Shown here: piece after piece, positions 36,689-46,647 of the stretch
How positions within the stretch are numbered: the stretch's first letter is position 1
Layout of the letters: every line of letters begins with the position of its first letter
Source: Mycolicibacterium peregrinum
GTDB taxonomy: Bacteria > Actinomycetota > Actinomycetes > Mycobacteriales > Mycobacteriaceae
DNA length: 64,000 bases
Assembly: GCF_001665785.1 (NCBI RefSeq)
Contig: NZ_LZSO01000008.1
Coordinates: 248,001-312,000 of the forward strand
Reading direction: 5' to 3'
Program-made: the position numbers and the translations under genes
The notes under the pieces: model-generated
Database searches by the model: none
The model's input: only the letters and a program-made list of their open reading frames with translations
What the model was told of the DNA's origin: nothing

Positions 36689-38059
36689 TCAGGCGTGCGC
36701 GATCCGGAGCAGCTCGGCCACACTCGCCAGCTTCACCCGGGGCCGGCCCACCGACTCGCCGGAGGAACGCTCATGCGCGTCGATCAGCTGCCAGTGTTCA
36801 CCGGTGACGAGCTTCGGTTGATGTTCCAACAGCCATTCGGCCAGTTCGACGTCGTACTCTGAACCGCGTTCGTCGACGCCGGCCGCCGCAAGATCCTCGA
36901 GCAGGGTGTCGACGGTGTCCTGTGAGTCCTTCTTGTTGCTGCCGATCACGCCGGACGGTCCCCGCTTGATCCAGCCCACCACGTATTCGTTACGGCTGCC
37001 GTCGATTCGGCCGTCGGTGTGCGGGATCGTGCCGGAGCGTTCGTCGAACGGCAGCCCCGGGGTCGGCACGCCGCGGTAGCCGACCGCCCGCACCACCAAC
37101 TGGACCGGCAGCTCCTCGCGCTCGCCGGTGTCCTTGGCCACCACGCGTCCGTTCGGGTCGCGGACAAGTTCGTTGCGGCCCAACACAATCGACTCGACCC
37201 GGTCCTCGCCGTGCAACTCGATGGGGGAGGTGCAGAAGCGGAACACGATGCGCCGCTTGGATTCTTGAGGCGGCTCGTCGACGTACTTCCGCAGCACCCT
37301 GATGTTCTGTTTGACGGTCTTGCTCGACGCTTCGAGGTCTTCGTCGGTGATGTCGGCGAAATCAGCCGGGTCGAGGATGACGTCGACGTCGCCGAGGCCC
37401 TCCATGTCACCCAGCTCGCGCAGCTCCAGGGTGGTGAAGGTCGCCTGCAGCGGGCCCCGGCGTCCGATCACGACCACTTCTTCCACCCCTCGGGTGTCCA
37501 GCGAGGCCAGCGCATGGTCGGCGATGTCGGTGTTGGCCAGGGCCTGTGGGTCGCTGACCAGAATGCGCGCCACGTCCAGCGCGACGTTGCCGTTGCCGAC
37601 GACCACGGCCCGCCCGCCCGCCAGGTTGGGCGCCATGCCGTCGAAGTGGGGATGGGCGTTGTACCAACCGACGAAATCGACTGCGGCCACGCTGCCTGGC
37701 AGCTCTTCGCCGGGGATACCCAGGGCCCGGTCGGATTGCGCTCCGATGGCGTAGACGACCGCGTCGTAGCGTTCCGCCAACTCGGCCGGGGTGACGTGCT
37801 CACCGACCTTGATGTTGCCGAAGAACCGGAACCGGGGATCGGCCGCGGTCTTGTCGAACTGGGCGCTGATCGACTTGATCTTCGGATGGTCGGGGGCCAC
37901 CCCCGAGCGCACCAGCCCCCACGGGGTCGGCAGCATCTCGAGCATGTCGACTCGCACGTCGCGACCGGAGTCGGGTAGATCGGCGAACTTCAGCAGCGAT
38001 GCGGCAGCAAAGAATCCCGAAGGGCCGGAGCCGACGATCGCTACGTGATATGGGCGCAT
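36689..38059 (-). CDS. fprA: NADPH-ferredoxin reductase FprA
   Basis: A 456-residue adrenodoxin-reductase-type flavoprotein, the same length as M. tuberculosis FprA (Rv3106). It passes electrons from NADPH to ferredoxins that serve cytochromes P450 and other acceptors. The FAD site is VAIVGSGPSGFFAA near the N-terminus, PWGLVRSGVAPDHPKIK follows, and the NADPH site is RAVVVGNGNVALDVARIL. The C-terminal GWIKRGPSGVIGSNK is the second flavin-contact region. A longer frame upstream to 38896 lies antisense to prfB and is rejected. It is divergent from prfB, 150 bases apart. Confidence 0.95.
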   Translation of the reverse strand: MRPYHVAIVGSGPSGFFAAASLLKFADLPDSGRDVRVDMLEMLPTPWGLVRSGVAPDHPKIKSISAQFDKTAADPRFRFFGNIKVGEHVTPAELAERYDAVVYAIGAQSDRALGIPGEELPGSVAAVDFVGWYNAHPHFDGMAPNLAGGRAVVVGNGNVALDVARILVSDPQALANTDIADHALASLDTRGVEEVVVIGRRGPLQATFTTLELRELGDMEGLGDVDVILDPADFADITDEDLEASSKTVKQNIRVLRKYVDEPPQESKRRIVFRFCTSPIELHGEDRVESIVLGRNELVRDPNGRVVAKDTGEREELPVQLVVRAVGYRGVPTPGLPFDERSGTIPHTDGRIDGSRNEYVVGWIKRGPSGVIGSNKKDSQDTVDTLLEDLAAAGVDERGSEYDVELAEWLLEHQPKLVTGEHWQLIDAHERSSGESVGRPRVKLASVAELLRIAHA

Positions 38060-38209
38060 ACCCTGCCTTCTTACGAGCGGAAAAACCGTCACAGACCCGG
38101 CCGATGGTGTGCCGGGCCAGGTACCAACCGACTTTAAACACAGATCGTCTGCGCTGCCGCCAGTCGGAGAGAACTGCCGCCGAAATGCCGCCGGGTACCC
38201 TGAACATTC

Positions 38210-39319
38210 GTGGATCCAGACCGCCAAGCCGCCGTAGCCGCACTCGACACCACCCTGACGACCGTGGAGCGGGTGCTCGACATCGATGGCCTGCGCCAGC
38301 GGATCGACATGCTCGAGCAGCAGGCCTCCGATCCGAACCTCTGGGACGACCAGTCGCGCGCCCAGAAGGTCACCAGTGAGCTCTCGCACGCGCAGAGTGA
38401 ATTGCGCCGGGTGCAGGACCTGCGTCAGCGTGTCGACGACCTGCCCGTGCTGTTCGAGCTCGCCGCCGAAGAGGGGGGTGAAGAAGAAGTCGCCGAGGCC
38501 GACGCCGAACTCGCCAAGCTTCGCGAGGAGATCGAGACCCTCGAGGTCCGCACCCTGCTCTCCGGTGAATACGACGAGCGCGAGGCCGTCGTCACCATCC
38601 GCTCCGGCGCCGGTGGCGTCGACGCCGCGGACTGGGCCGAGATGCTGATGCGGATGTACATCCGCTGGGCGGAGAAACACGACTACCCGGTCGAGGTGTT
38701 CGACACGTCCTATGCCGAGGAAGCCGGGATCAAGAGCGCGACCTTCGCCGTGCACGCGCCGTTCGCCTACGGCACCCTTTCGGTGGAGCAGGGCACGCAC
38801 CGGCTGGTGCGGATCAGCCCGTTCGACAACCAGAGCCGCCGCCAGACGTCGTTCGCCGACGTCGAGGTGCTCCCGGTGGTGGAAACCACGGACCACATCG
38901 AGATCCCCGAAGGTGACCTACGCGTCGACGTGTACCGCTCCAGCGGTCCCGGCGGGCAGTCGGTCAACACCACCGACTCCGCGGTCCGGCTCACCCACAT
39001 CCCCACCGGCATCGTGGTGACGTGTCAGAACGAGAAGTCACAGCTGCAGAACAAGGTCGCGGCGATGCGCGTGCTGCAGGCCCGGCTGCTGGAACGCAAG
39101 CGCTTGGAGGAGCGCGCCGAGATGGACGCGCTCAAGGGCGACGGCGGCAGCTCATGGGGTAACCAGATGCGGTCCTATGTCTTGCACCCCTATCAGATGG
39201 TGAAGGATCTGCGCACCGAGTACGAGGTCGGAAATCCGGCCACGGTGCTGGATGGAGACATCGACGGATTCCTGGAAGCAGGGATCAGATGGCGCAACAG
39301 AAAAGATGACGGCGACTGA
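38210..39319 (+). CDS. prfB: Peptide chain release factor 2
   Basis: RF2, 369 residues, ends translation at UGA and UAA codons. The stop-recognition SPF motif is at residues 203-205 and the catalytic GGQ at 248-250 in [18 protein letters not shown]. The start is the GTG at 38210. No programmed frameshift site is present; the gene is a single frame, as in other actinobacteria. It begins a plus-strand run (prfB, mechanosensitive channel, Pro/Thr-rich protein, ftsE, ftsX, smpB) conserved in mycobacteria. Confidence 0.97.
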   Translation: MDPDRQAAVAALDTTLTTVERVLDIDGLRQRIDMLEQQASDPNLWDDQSRAQKVTSELSHAQSELRRVQDLRQRVDDLPVLFELAAEEGGEEEVAEADAELAKLREEIETLEVRTLLSGEYDEREAVVTIRSGAGGVDAADWAEMLMRMYIRWAEKHDYPVEVFDTSYAEEAGIKSATFAVHAPFAYGTLSVEQGTHRLVRISPFDNQSRRQTSFADVEVLPVVETTDHIEIPEGDLRVDVYRSSGPGGQSVNTTDSAVRLTHIPTGIVVTCQNEKSQLQNKVAAMRVLQARLLERKRLEERAEMDALKGDGGSSWGNQMRSYVLHPYQMVKDLRTEYEVGNPATVLDGDIDGFLEAGIRWRNRKDDGD

Positions 39320-39325
39320 TTGACG

Positions 39326-40303
39326 ATGACTAATACGGTGCTCGCCCTTTCTCTCGCCGACCGCTGGCACGATTTCTGGGTCGGCGAGATCGGCGTGTGG
39401 ATCCTGACCACCGGACTGCACATCGCCCTGTTGCTGATCGGCGGTCTGCTCGCCGCGCGGTTCATCAACTGGGCCGCGCAACGGGTGGTGCGCCGGATCG
39501 ACGCCGAATATCAGGAAAGCGATCAGCTGGTGCGCTCGGAGAGCGCCAAGCACCGGCAGGCCGTCGCCTCGGTGATCTCCTGGGTCTCGGTGGCGGTCCT
39601 GTTCATCATCGTGCTCGTCGAGGTCACCGATGCGCTCGCGGTACCGATCGCGTCTCTGGTCGCCCCGGCCGCGGTGCTCGGTGCCGCCCTCGGTTTCGGC
39701 GCGCAACGGATCGTGCAGGACCTGCTTGCCGGCTTCTTCATCATCACCGAGAAGCAGTACGGGTTCGGTGATCTGGTCCGACTGACCATCGCCGCGGCCA
39801 ATGAGGCCGAGGGCACGGTCGAGGACGTCACGCTGCGCGTCACCAAGCTGCGGTCCTCCGAAGGTGAGATGTACACCGTGCCCAACGGGCAGATCGTCAA
39901 GGCGCTCAACCTGTCCAAGGACTGGGCGCGCGCCGTCGTCGACATCCCGGTCCCGGTCAGCGCCGACCTGAACCTGGTCAACGACGTACTCAACGATGTC
40001 GCAGAGAGAGCCGCCGAGGACGGCGAGCTGTCGAAGCTTCTGCTCGACAAGCCGCAGCTGATGGGTGTGGAGAGCATCGGCCTTGACACCGTGAACCTGC
40101 GGATGGTCGCGCGCACCCTGCCGGGCAAACAGTTCGATGTGGGCAGACGGCTACGGGTGCGGGTGGTCCGTGCACTGCGCCGGGCCGGCGTGGTGACGTC
40201 GTCAGATGCGTCGGTCGCAGCAGCCGGGGACGTCATCCATCCGGCCGCGGTCGCCGAGACGGTCGCGGCGCCCCCGCCATCGGCTCAGGAGTCGAAGAAG
40301 TGA
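39326..40303 (+). CDS. Small-conductance mechanosensitive channel (MscS family)
   Basis: A membrane channel of the MscS family, about 325 residues. After an N-terminal helix (WILTTGLHIALLLIGGLLAARF) and a second (VISWVSVAVLFIIVLVEV) comes the pore helix with ALGFGAQRIVQDLLAGFFIITEKQYGFGD, the clear family signature. The cytoplasmic beta domain (VPNGQIVKALNLSKDWARAVVDIPV) follows. It corresponds to Rv3104c. The ATG at 39326 is preferred over the TTG at 39320, which lies at the prfB stop. Its stop overlaps the next gene by four bases. Confidence 0.9.
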   Translation: MTNTVLALSLADRWHDFWVGEIGVWILTTGLHIALLLIGGLLAARFINWAAQRVVRRIDAEYQESDQLVRSESAKHRQAVASVISWVSVAVLFIIVLVEVTDALAVPIASLVAPAAVLGAALGFGAQRIVQDLLAGFFIITEKQYGFGDLVRLTIAAANEAEGTVEDVTLRVTKLRSSEGEMYTVPNGQIVKALNLSKDWARAVVDIPVPVSADLNLVNDVLNDVAERAAEDGELSKLLLDKPQLMGVESIGLDTVNLRMVARTLPGKQFDVGRRLRVRVVRALRRAGVVTSSDASVAAAGDVIHPAAVAETVAAPPPSAQESKK

Positions 40304-40818
40304 AACCCGACTTCACCAAGGTGACCGAGGCTGCCACCAAGCTCTGGCGCAGCAGGCTGGGCCGGGTTCGCACCTCGACGGTGGTGCTGATCGTGGCGTT
40401 CATCGCTCTGTCGTGGCTGCAGCAGGAGTACCGGCCCAAGCAGACCGCGCCGCAGGCGCCCGACACCCAGGTGGTCCCGCCCGGGTTCGTGCCCGATCCC
40501 GACTACACCTGGGTCCCACGCACCAAGCTGCAGACCCCTCGTTCCACGACGCCGACGGAGACCCCGGAGACGACCGAGACCACCACACCGACGACGACGG
40601 AGACCACCACTCCGACCGAGCCGGTGCCCGGAGAGTCGACCAGTCCCACCACCACCACGCCCTCACCGGGGGCCCCGCGCACGACGGTGTTCGATCCGGA
40701 CGGTCCGGGACTGATCCCGCCCATCACGTTGCCGGTGTTGCCCGGGGCCGCGCCGGCCCCGCCTGCCGAGCAGCCGCTACCGGGCCAGGAGTCAGTGGCC
40801 CCGACATTGCCGCGATAG
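40300..40818 (+). CDS. Pro/Thr-rich membrane-anchored protein (Rv3103c-like)
   Basis: A 172-residue protein with one membrane helix (about residues 24-42, TSTVVLIVAFIALSWLQ) followed by an external low-complexity domain: a run of Thr-Pro-Glu repeats (about residues 84-128), then a Pro/Ala-rich tail. The basic N-terminus before the helix suggests the cytoplasm is on that side and the tail is outside. The GTG at 40300 overlaps the MscS stop as GTGA. The equivalent gene is Rv3103c, between the channel and ftsE. The function is unknown; the position next to ftsEX hints at an envelope role. Confidence 0.78.
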   Translation: MKPDFTKVTEAATKLWRSRLGRVRTSTVVLIVAFIALSWLQQEYRPKQTAPQAPDTQVVPPGFVPDPDYTWVPRTKLQTPRSTTPTETPETTETTTPTTTETTTPTEPVPGESTSPTTTTPSPGAPRTTVFDPDGPGLIPPITLPVLPGAAPAPPAEQPLPGQESVAPTLPR

Positions 40819-40860
40819 CCTGACCTGCCGGATACTTCCGCCCCGCTACACTGGCGTGCC

Positions 40861-41553
40861 GTGATGATCACCCTCGACCGCGTGACGAAGCACTACAAGT
40901 CTTCGGCGCGCCCAGCGCTCGATGACGTCTCGTTGAAAATCGACAAGGGTGAGTTCGTCTTCCTGATCGGCCCGTCGGGTTCGGGCAAGTCGACGTTCAT
41001 GAGGCTGCTGCTGGCGGCCGAGACGCCCACCTCCGGTGACATCCGGGTCTCCAAGTTCCATGTCAACAAGCTCGCCGGCCGGCACGTACCGAGCCTGCGT
41101 CAGGTCATCGGCTGCGTGTTCCAGGACTTCCGCCTGCTGCAGCAGAAGACGGTGTTCGAGAACGTGGCGTTCGCCCTTGAGGTGATCGGCAAGCGCGGCG
41201 AGGTGATCAACCGGGTGGTCCCGGACGTGCTGGAGATGGTCGGCCTGTCCGGTAAGGCCAACCGGTTGCCGAGCGAACTGTCCGGTGGCGAGCAACAGCG
41301 CGTCGCCATCGCGCGGGCCTTCGTCAACCGTCCACTGGTCCTGATCGCCGACGAGCCCACCGGAAACTTGGATCCGGAGACCAGCAAGGACATCATGGAC
41401 CTGCTGGAACGGATCAACCGGACCGGCACCACGGTGCTGATGGCCACCCACGACCACCACATCGTCGACTCCATGCGCCAACGGGTCGTCGAACTCGAAC
41501 TCGGCCGGCTGATCCGTGATGAGCAGCGCGGCGTCTACGGAATGGATCGCTAA
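40861..41553 (+). CDS. ftsE: Cell-division ABC ATPase FtsE
   Basis: A 230-residue ABC ATPase that works with FtsX at the divisome, where it activates peptidoglycan hydrolases. Walker A is GPSGSGKST (residues 37-45), the signature LSGGEQQR is around 140-147, and Walker B is VLIADEPTG (160-168), with the H-loop His in ATHDHH. The start is GTG at 40861 or ATG at 40864. The stop is followed directly by the ftsX GTG. The Q-loop [10 protein letters not shown] is intact. Confidence 0.96.
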   Translation: MMITLDRVTKHYKSSARPALDDVSLKIDKGEFVFLIGPSGSGKSTFMRLLLAAETPTSGDIRVSKFHVNKLAGRHVPSLRQVIGCVFQDFRLLQQKTVFENVAFALEVIGKRGEVINRVVPDVLEMVGLSGKANRLPSELSGGEQQRVAIARAFVNRPLVLIADEPTGNLDPETSKDIMDLLERINRTGTTVLMATHDHHIVDSMRQRVVELELGRLIRDEQRGVYGMDR

Positions 41554-42450
41554 GTGCGCTTCGGCTTTCTTGTCAATGAAGTTCTGACCGGACTTCGTCG
41601 CAACGTCACGATGACGGTGGCGATGATCCTGACCACCGCCATCTCCATCGGCCTGTTCGGTGGCGGTCTGCTGGTGGTGCGGTTGGCCGATCAGTCCCGC
41701 GACATCTACCTCGACCGCGTCGAGAGCCAGGTGTTCCTGACCGACGACATCTCGGCCAACGACCCGAACTGCGACGAAGAAGCGTGCAAGGCGCTGTACC
41801 GCATGATCGACGATCGCGACGACGTGCGCTCGCTGAGCTTCCTCAATCGCGAGCAGGCCTACGACGATGCGATCAAGAAGTTCCCGCAGTACAAGGATGT
41901 CGCGGGCAAGGACGCGTTCCCGGCGTCGTTCATCGTCAAGCTCAACGACCCCGAGCAGCACGAGGCATTCGACAAGGCGATGCAGGGTCAGCCCGGTGTG
42001 CTCAACGTGCTCAACCAGAAGGACCTGATCGACCGGCTGTTCGCCGTGCTCGACGGGCTCAGTAGCGTGGCGTTCGCGGTGGCGCTGGTGCAGGCGGTCG
42101 GTGCGGTGCTGCTGATCGCCAACATGGTCCAGGTGGCCGCGTATACGCGGCGCACCGAGATCGGCATCATGCGCCTGGTCGGTGCGACCCGCTGGTACAC
42201 CCAGTTGCCGTTCCTCGTGGAGGCGATGATCGCGGCCTTGATCGGTGTGGTGATCGCCATCGTCGGCCTGATAGTCGTGCGAGCGGTGTTCCTCGAGAAG
42301 GCGCTCGACCAGTTTTATCAGTCGAATTTGATTGCCAGGGTCGACTACGCTGACGTGCTCTACTTCAGCGCACCATGGATGCTGTTCCTCGGCTTGGCGA
42401 TGTCCGGGATTACCGCGTACGTGACGCTGCGGCTCTACATACGAAGGTAG
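41554..42450 (+). CDS. ftsX: Cell-division membrane protein FtsX
   Basis: A 298-residue membrane partner of FtsE. It has the FtsX layout: a cytoplasmic start, a first helix ([21 protein letters not shown]), a large external domain (about residues 48-165) with a pair of Cys (NCDEEAC) found in mycobacterial FtsX, then three helices at the C-terminus. The external domain contacts the RipC hydrolase in mycobacteria (known for M. tuberculosis). The start is the GTG at 41554, directly after the ftsE stop. Confidence 0.95.
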   Translation: MRFGFLVNEVLTGLRRNVTMTVAMILTTAISIGLFGGGLLVVRLADQSRDIYLDRVESQVFLTDDISANDPNCDEEACKALYRMIDDRDDVRSLSFLNREQAYDDAIKKFPQYKDVAGKDAFPASFIVKLNDPEQHEAFDKAMQGQPGVLNVLNQKDLIDRLFAVLDGLSSVAFAVALVQAVGAVLLIANMVQVAAYTRRTEIGIMRLVGATRWYTQLPFLVEAMIAALIGVVIAIVGLIVVRAVFLEKALDQFYQSNLIARVDYADVLYFSAPWMLFLGLAMSGITAYVTLRLYIRR

Positions 42451-42460
42451 TCGTGAACTA

Positions 42461-42949
42461 GTGGCGACCAAGAAGTCCAGCCCCGCCGGCAATAAGCAGA
42501 TTGTGGCCAGCAATCGCAAGGCGCGGCACAACTACATGATCCTCGATACCTATGAGGCGGGCATCGCGCTCATGGGTACCGAGGTCAAGAGTCTGCGTGA
42601 AGGCCAGGCCTCACTGGCCGACGCGTTCGCCACCGTCGACGACGGCGAGATCTGGCTGCGCAACGTGCACATCGCGGAGTACCACCACGGCACGTGGACC
42701 AACCACGCGCCGCGGCGCAACCGCAAGCTGTTGTTGCACCGCAGCCAGATCGACAACCTGATCGGCAAGATCCGCGACGGCAATCTGACTCTGGTGCCGC
42801 TGTCGATGTACTTCTCCGACGGCAAGGTGAAGGTCGAACTGGCGCTGGCCCGCGGTAAGCAGGCCCACGACAAGCGGCAGGATTTGGCCAAGCGCGACGC
42901 CGACCGGGAGATCACCCGTGAGTTGGGCCGGCGCGCCAAGGGCATGTAG
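42461..42949 (+). CDS. smpB: tmRNA-binding protein SmpB
   Basis: A 162-residue SmpB, which binds tmRNA (ssrA) and brings it to stalled ribosomes. The start is the GTG at 42461, giving [11 protein letters not shown]. Conserved blocks are [38 protein letters not shown], and the basic C-terminal tail ([20 protein letters not shown]) that enters the mRNA channel. Its RNA partner ssrA lies 8.8 kb away at 51791, with a catabolic cassette between; the two are neighbours in M. tuberculosis. No terminator is seen before the convergent glycerate kinase gene. Confidence 0.97.
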   Translation: MATKKSSPAGNKQIVASNRKARHNYMILDTYEAGIALMGTEVKSLREGQASLADAFATVDDGEIWLRNVHIAEYHHGTWTNHAPRRNRKLLLHRSQIDNLIGKIRDGNLTLVPLSMYFSDGKVKVELALARGKQAHDKRQDLAKRDADREITRELGRRAKGM

Positions 42950-42976
42950 CTGGCCCATGTGCACCGCGAGCGAGTC

Positions 42977-44107
42977 TCAGCCGGTCGACAGCTCTCTGGC
43001 CATCGCTTCGACGGCGCGAGCCAGCGACCGTTCGCCGTCACGCAATGCCTGGACGAGAGGCACTCCCGGGGCGGTGATAGGGATGAGCCGGTCGACTCCG
43101 TGACGCAACAAGACTGACGCGTCGTCGGCGACCCGCCCGGCGAAGATCACCACCGAGACGTCGTGTCGAGCGGCCAACTGAGCCACACCGAACGGAGTCT
43201 TGCCGAGCGCGGTCTGCGCATCGACGCTGCCCTCTCCGGTGAATACCCAGTCGGCATCCCGCAACGCGAGTTCGAGACCGACGGTTTCGGCGACGAGTTC
43301 GACGCCGGGCCGGCATTCGGCGTCGAGCAGGTCCATGAACGCGAAGCCCAACCCACCCGCGGCCCCGGCACCCGGCCGATCGGGGAGTGCGCTGCCCAGC
43401 GTCGTTGTGGTTACCGCCACCAGCCGCGTCAGCGCACGCTCGAGAGTCTCGACGTCCTCCGCGTTCGCCCCTTTCTGCGGGCCGAAGACGGCACTGGCAC
43501 CGCCGGCGCTGAGCAGCGGCGCGGACACATCGCAGGCCAGCCGGATGCGGGCATCGCGCAATCGCCAGTCGAGGCCACCGAGGTCGATACGGTGGAGCTG
43601 AGCCAGTGCTGCCCCGCCCGGAGGCAGCCGGTGCCCGGCGGCATCGGTGAATTCAGCACCGAGTGCTGTGAGCATGCCGGCGCCACCGTCATTCGTTGCA
43701 GACCCGCCGAGCCCGATGAGAAAGTCCGTTGCGCCCCGATCTGCAGCGTCCAACATCAGCTGGCCCACGCCGAAGGTGCTGGCCCGCAAGACATCCCGAT
43801 CCTGCGGGCCGATAAGTTCCAGTCCGGCCGCCGCGGCGATCTCGATCACGGCCAGCGATTGTGCGGGGACGTAGCCGTACCGGGCCTGCGTAGCGCGTCC
43901 AAGTGCATCGGCGACGGTGGCGGTGATACATTCGCCACCAAGCGCATCGACGACGGCGGCCACCGTCCCTTCACCACCGTCGGCCATCGGGATGCCGACT
44001 ACCTCGGCGTCGGGCATGGCCGAGCGGACGCCTCGACCCATGGCCGCGACCGCCTGGGAAGCCGACATCGACTCCTTGAAGGAATCGGGGGCCAACACGA
44101 CCTTCAT
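42977..44107 (-). CDS. Glycerate kinase (GlxK family)
   Basis: A 376-residue glycerate kinase (type 1, GlxK/GarK-like), which makes phosphoglycerate from D-glycerate. The N-terminus APDSFKESMSASQAV is the family signature; DFLIGLGGSATNDGGAGML (about residues 128-146) and FTGEGSVDAQTALGKTPFGVA are the other conserved regions. Its ATG overlaps the hydroxyacid dehydrogenase stop by four bases. Following that dehydrogenase, it most likely feeds glycerate into glycolysis at the end of the cassette pathway. Confidence 0.92.
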   Translation of the reverse strand: MKVVLAPDSFKESMSASQAVAAMGRGVRSAMPDAEVVGIPMADGGEGTVAAVVDALGGECITATVADALGRATQARYGYVPAQSLAVIEIAAAAGLELIGPQDRDVLRASTFGVGQLMLDAADRGATDFLIGLGGSATNDGGAGMLTALGAEFTDAAGHRLPPGGAALAQLHRIDLGGLDWRLRDARIRLACDVSAPLLSAGGASAVFGPQKGANAEDVETLERALTRLVAVTTTTLGSALPDRPGAGAAGGLGFAFMDLLDAECRPGVELVAETVGLELALRDADWVFTGEGSVDAQTALGKTPFGVAQLAARHDVSVVIFAGRVADDASVLLRHGVDRLIPITAPGVPLVQALRDGERSLARAVEAMARELSTG

Positions 44108-45066
44108 CGAACGGCGGTCAACGCCGGTTTGCCCGCGAGCACCGCGGCGGCGTTGTCGACTGCAAGCAGTCCCATGGCGTCACGGGTGGCTTCTCCGGCG
44201 CTACCGGTGTGGGGCGTGATCACCAGTCCGGGGGCACCCAGAAGTGCCGGATTGACCTGTGGCTCACCTTCGAAGACATCCAGAGCGGCGCCCCTGATCC
44301 AGCCCTCGTGCAGTGCGGTGATCAGAGCGGCCTCGTCCACCACCCCACCACGTGCGGTGTTGATCAGGTAGGAGGTGGGCTTCATGGCACGCAGTGCGTC
44401 GGCGTCGATCAGATGGCGGGTGGCAGCTGTCAGCGGGGTATGAACCGAGACAACATCACTTTCGGCCAACAACTCCGCGGTGTGGACGAAGCTGACCCCG
44501 TCCTCAACCGTGCCGGGCTCCCGACTACGCGCGGTCGCAACGACTTTCATGTCAAAGGCCTGGGCTCGTCGCGCGACTGCCTGACCGATGCGGCCGTATC
44601 CCATGATCCCGAGCGTGGCTCCGGCACTGATGTCCAGTCCGACGAGCATCCGCGGCCCCCACACCCACGGTTCGCGTGAGCGCAGGAAACGGTCGCCCTC
44701 GGCGACGCGCCGGGTGCATGCCAGGATCAGCGCCATGGTGTGGTCGGCGGTCGCGCGGTCGAGCACACCGGGGGTGTTGGTCACCGTCACCCCGGCCGCG
44801 GCGGCCGCATCCAGATCGATGTTGTCGTAGCCGACAGCCACATTGGCGATGACGCTTAGCTGCGGTCCCGCGGCGGCGAGGACCTCGGCATCGATCCGTT
44901 CGGTGAGTGTGATGACAGCGGCTGACGCTCCAGCGATACCGGCCAACAGGTCGGCGCGGCTCGGGGGCGCCTCGGCACCGACGCGGACGGGGTGGCCGAC
45001 GGTGCGCAACCGGTCCATGGCCCGGTCGGTGAGCAGTCTGGATACGTAGATCGACGCGGTGGTCAT
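44104..45066 (-). CDS. D-2-hydroxyacid dehydrogenase (glyoxylate/hydroxypyruvate reductase-like)
   Basis: A 320-residue D-isomer 2-hydroxyacid dehydrogenase. The cofactor loop is LGIMGYGRIGQAVARRA; the catalytic residues are the Arg in NTARGGVVDE, the Glu in DVFEGEP, and the His in TPHTGSAGEATRDAM. Many relatives reduce glyoxylate or hydroxypyruvate to glycolate or D-glycerate. The next gene is glycerate kinase, which fits hydroxypyruvate reduction. The ATG at 45066 overlaps the kinase stop as ATGA. A 3-phosphoglycerate dehydrogenase role is unlikely because no ACT domain is present. Confidence 0.88.
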   Translation of the reverse strand: MTTASIYVSRLLTDRAMDRLRTVGHPVRVGAEAPPSRADLLAGIAGASAAVITLTERIDAEVLAAAGPQLSVIANVAVGYDNIDLDAAAAAGVTVTNTPGVLDRATADHTMALILACTRRVAEGDRFLRSREPWVWGPRMLVGLDISAGATLGIMGYGRIGQAVARRAQAFDMKVVATARSREPGTVEDGVSFVHTAELLAESDVVSVHTPLTAATRHLIDADALRAMKPTSYLINTARGGVVDEAALITALHEGWIRGAALDVFEGEPQVNPALLGAPGLVITPHTGSAGEATRDAMGLLAVDNAAAVLAGKPALTAVR

Positions 45067-46607
45067 TGCTGTGCGCTCCTGGTCAGGATCGGTGACGGTG
45101 GGGTAGCGGTGATCTCGTCGAGGGTGCTCGGCGGCGGTGTCGACGTGACCGCCGACCAGGCGTGGCGGTACTGCTGCCACCGCGCTGCCACGGCCTCGCG
45201 CCACTGCGGGCGCGGTGTCACCCGGCGCGCCGCCGGTGGTGCGATGACGCGACCACCGAGGACTTCGGCGCACATCGCCGCGGCGCCGATTGCGGGGAGG
45301 TGGCTTTCATCGACGACCAACACGTCGCGATCCAAGGTGTCGGCGAGCAGCTGGGGCAGCTCGGGTTCGAATCCGAATGCGCCACAGGCATACAACGTTC
45401 GCTGCTCGGCGCCGACGCATGACTCCATGATCATCCGGTCGGCGAAGAGCACGCCTTCGACCACGCCGCGGGCAGCAGCGGGAAGTGCGGTGTCGGAAAT
45501 GACACCGAGCAGAGCGGTCCGCGGTTCGGCGAACCAGAGCGGCCCACGTTCGGGACGCGTGTGCGGAATGAACACTGGTGCGTGCGCCATGTCCCGAGCC
45601 TCGGCCCGGAATGCGGTGGACACCAACGCCTCGACGGCGACGTCGCCGCGTCCGTAGCCGAGCCGTTCGGCACCGTCGGCGAGTGCATCTCCGCCGTTGA
45701 TGACCCCGTTGATCAACCACCGCCCCGGGCGGACGTCGACGCGTTGCAGCGCAAGGGCTCTCGGATCTGGCCGGTCGAGGGCGTTCGACACCACGTGGGT
45801 GGTGCCCATGATCAGCAGTGGTCGGCCACCGGGTGCAGTGCCCAGCGCATATGATGCGGCGGGAGTGTCGCCGGACCCGACCAGCACCGGTATCCCAGTC
45901 CGCAGACTGAGTGTTTCGGCCGCGTCCGGAAGCAACTCGCCCAGCACGCTGAGCGACGGCCGGACCGGCGGTAGCTGTTCCGAAGGGATCTCCAATCGGA
46001 TCAGGACTTCGTGCAGCCATTCGCATGATCCGTCGGTACTGGCCATCAGTCCGCTGTACGACGCCTGGGTGGGGTCGATCGCGCGCTCACCGGTGAGCCA
46101 CTGGCCCAGCCAGGTACCGACGAAACCGAAGGTCGTTGCCTTGTCGGTGATCTCGGGTTCGATGTTGCGCATCAGCCGATGCGCCGCGCCCATCGCGGTC
46201 GCGGCCATCAGGTGGTTGCCGAGCAGTTGACGGTCAGCGGGGCGGAGCGCGCTGATCAGCTGTTCGGTGGGTTCGGCCAAGCCGGGATGGTCCCAGGTGA
46301 CTCCGTCGGTCAGTGGCTCGCCCTTGGCGTCCAGCAGCAGTGCGGTCGGGCAGTGCGTGTCCAGACCGATGCCAGAGACGCCGGCTGTGTGCGACGACAG
46401 TTCCCGGACCGCGGCGATGACGCTGTCACGCCAGGCGGCCGGGCTGACCCGCCCGGGCCGCATCCCACGGGCTGCGGGGTGCGGGACGCGGGCCCGGGCA
46501 AGAACAGTGCCGTCGGCGGCGATGACGGCCGCCTTTGTGGCTGACGTACCGACGTCGATGCCGAGATACGTGCCGTCCCCGGCATTTTCGGGATGCCTTC
46601 GGCTCAT
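45063..46607 (-). CDS. FGGY-family carbohydrate kinase
   Basis: A 514-residue FGGY sugar kinase. The N-terminal phosphate loop is YLGIDVGTSATKAAV (residues 14-28); the second domain has IPVLVGSGDTPAASYALGT and a later adenosine-site Gly-rich region (TLYACGAFGFEPELPQLLAD). Family members phosphorylate glycerol, xylulose, ribulose, autoinducer-2 and others; the specificity cannot be read. Placement between an LsrF-like aldolase and a hydroxyacid dehydrogenase suggests it phosphorylates a ketose or hydroxyketone that the aldolase then cleaves. The ATG at 46607 follows GGGAG by nine bases. Confidence 0.88.
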   Translation of the reverse strand: MSRRHPENAGDGTYLGIDVGTSATKAAVIAADGTVLARARVPHPAARGMRPGRVSPAAWRDSVIAAVRELSSHTAGVSGIGLDTHCPTALLLDAKGEPLTDGVTWDHPGLAEPTEQLISALRPADRQLLGNHLMAATAMGAAHRLMRNIEPEITDKATTFGFVGTWLGQWLTGERAIDPTQASYSGLMASTDGSCEWLHEVLIRLEIPSEQLPPVRPSLSVLGELLPDAAETLSLRTGIPVLVGSGDTPAASYALGTAPGGRPLLIMGTTHVVSNALDRPDPRALALQRVDVRPGRWLINGVINGGDALADGAERLGYGRGDVAVEALVSTAFRAEARDMAHAPVFIPHTRPERGPLWFAEPRTALLGVISDTALPAAARGVVEGVLFADRMIMESCVGAEQRTLYACGAFGFEPELPQLLADTLDRDVLVVDESHLPAIGAAAMCAEVLGGRVIAPPAARRVTPRPQWREAVAARWQQYRHAWSAVTSTPPPSTLDEITATPPSPILTRSAQQ

Positions 46608-46647
46608 CGGAACCCACTCCCTTGGGGGTTGCGCCAGGACGGCGAGA

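Noticed and set aside
38060..38896. Minus-strand extension of fprA through prfB
   Set aside because: The added N-terminal part has no family match and lies antisense to the clear prfB gene.
40540..40690. Thr-Pro-Glu codon repeats as a DNA repeat element
   Set aside because: They are low-complexity coding sequence of the membrane-anchored protein, not a mobile or CRISPR repeat.
44104..45066. Phosphoglycerate dehydrogenase serA
   Set aside because: No ACT/regulatory domain and it is next to glycerate kinase, so a hydroxypyruvate or glyoxylate reductase is more likely.
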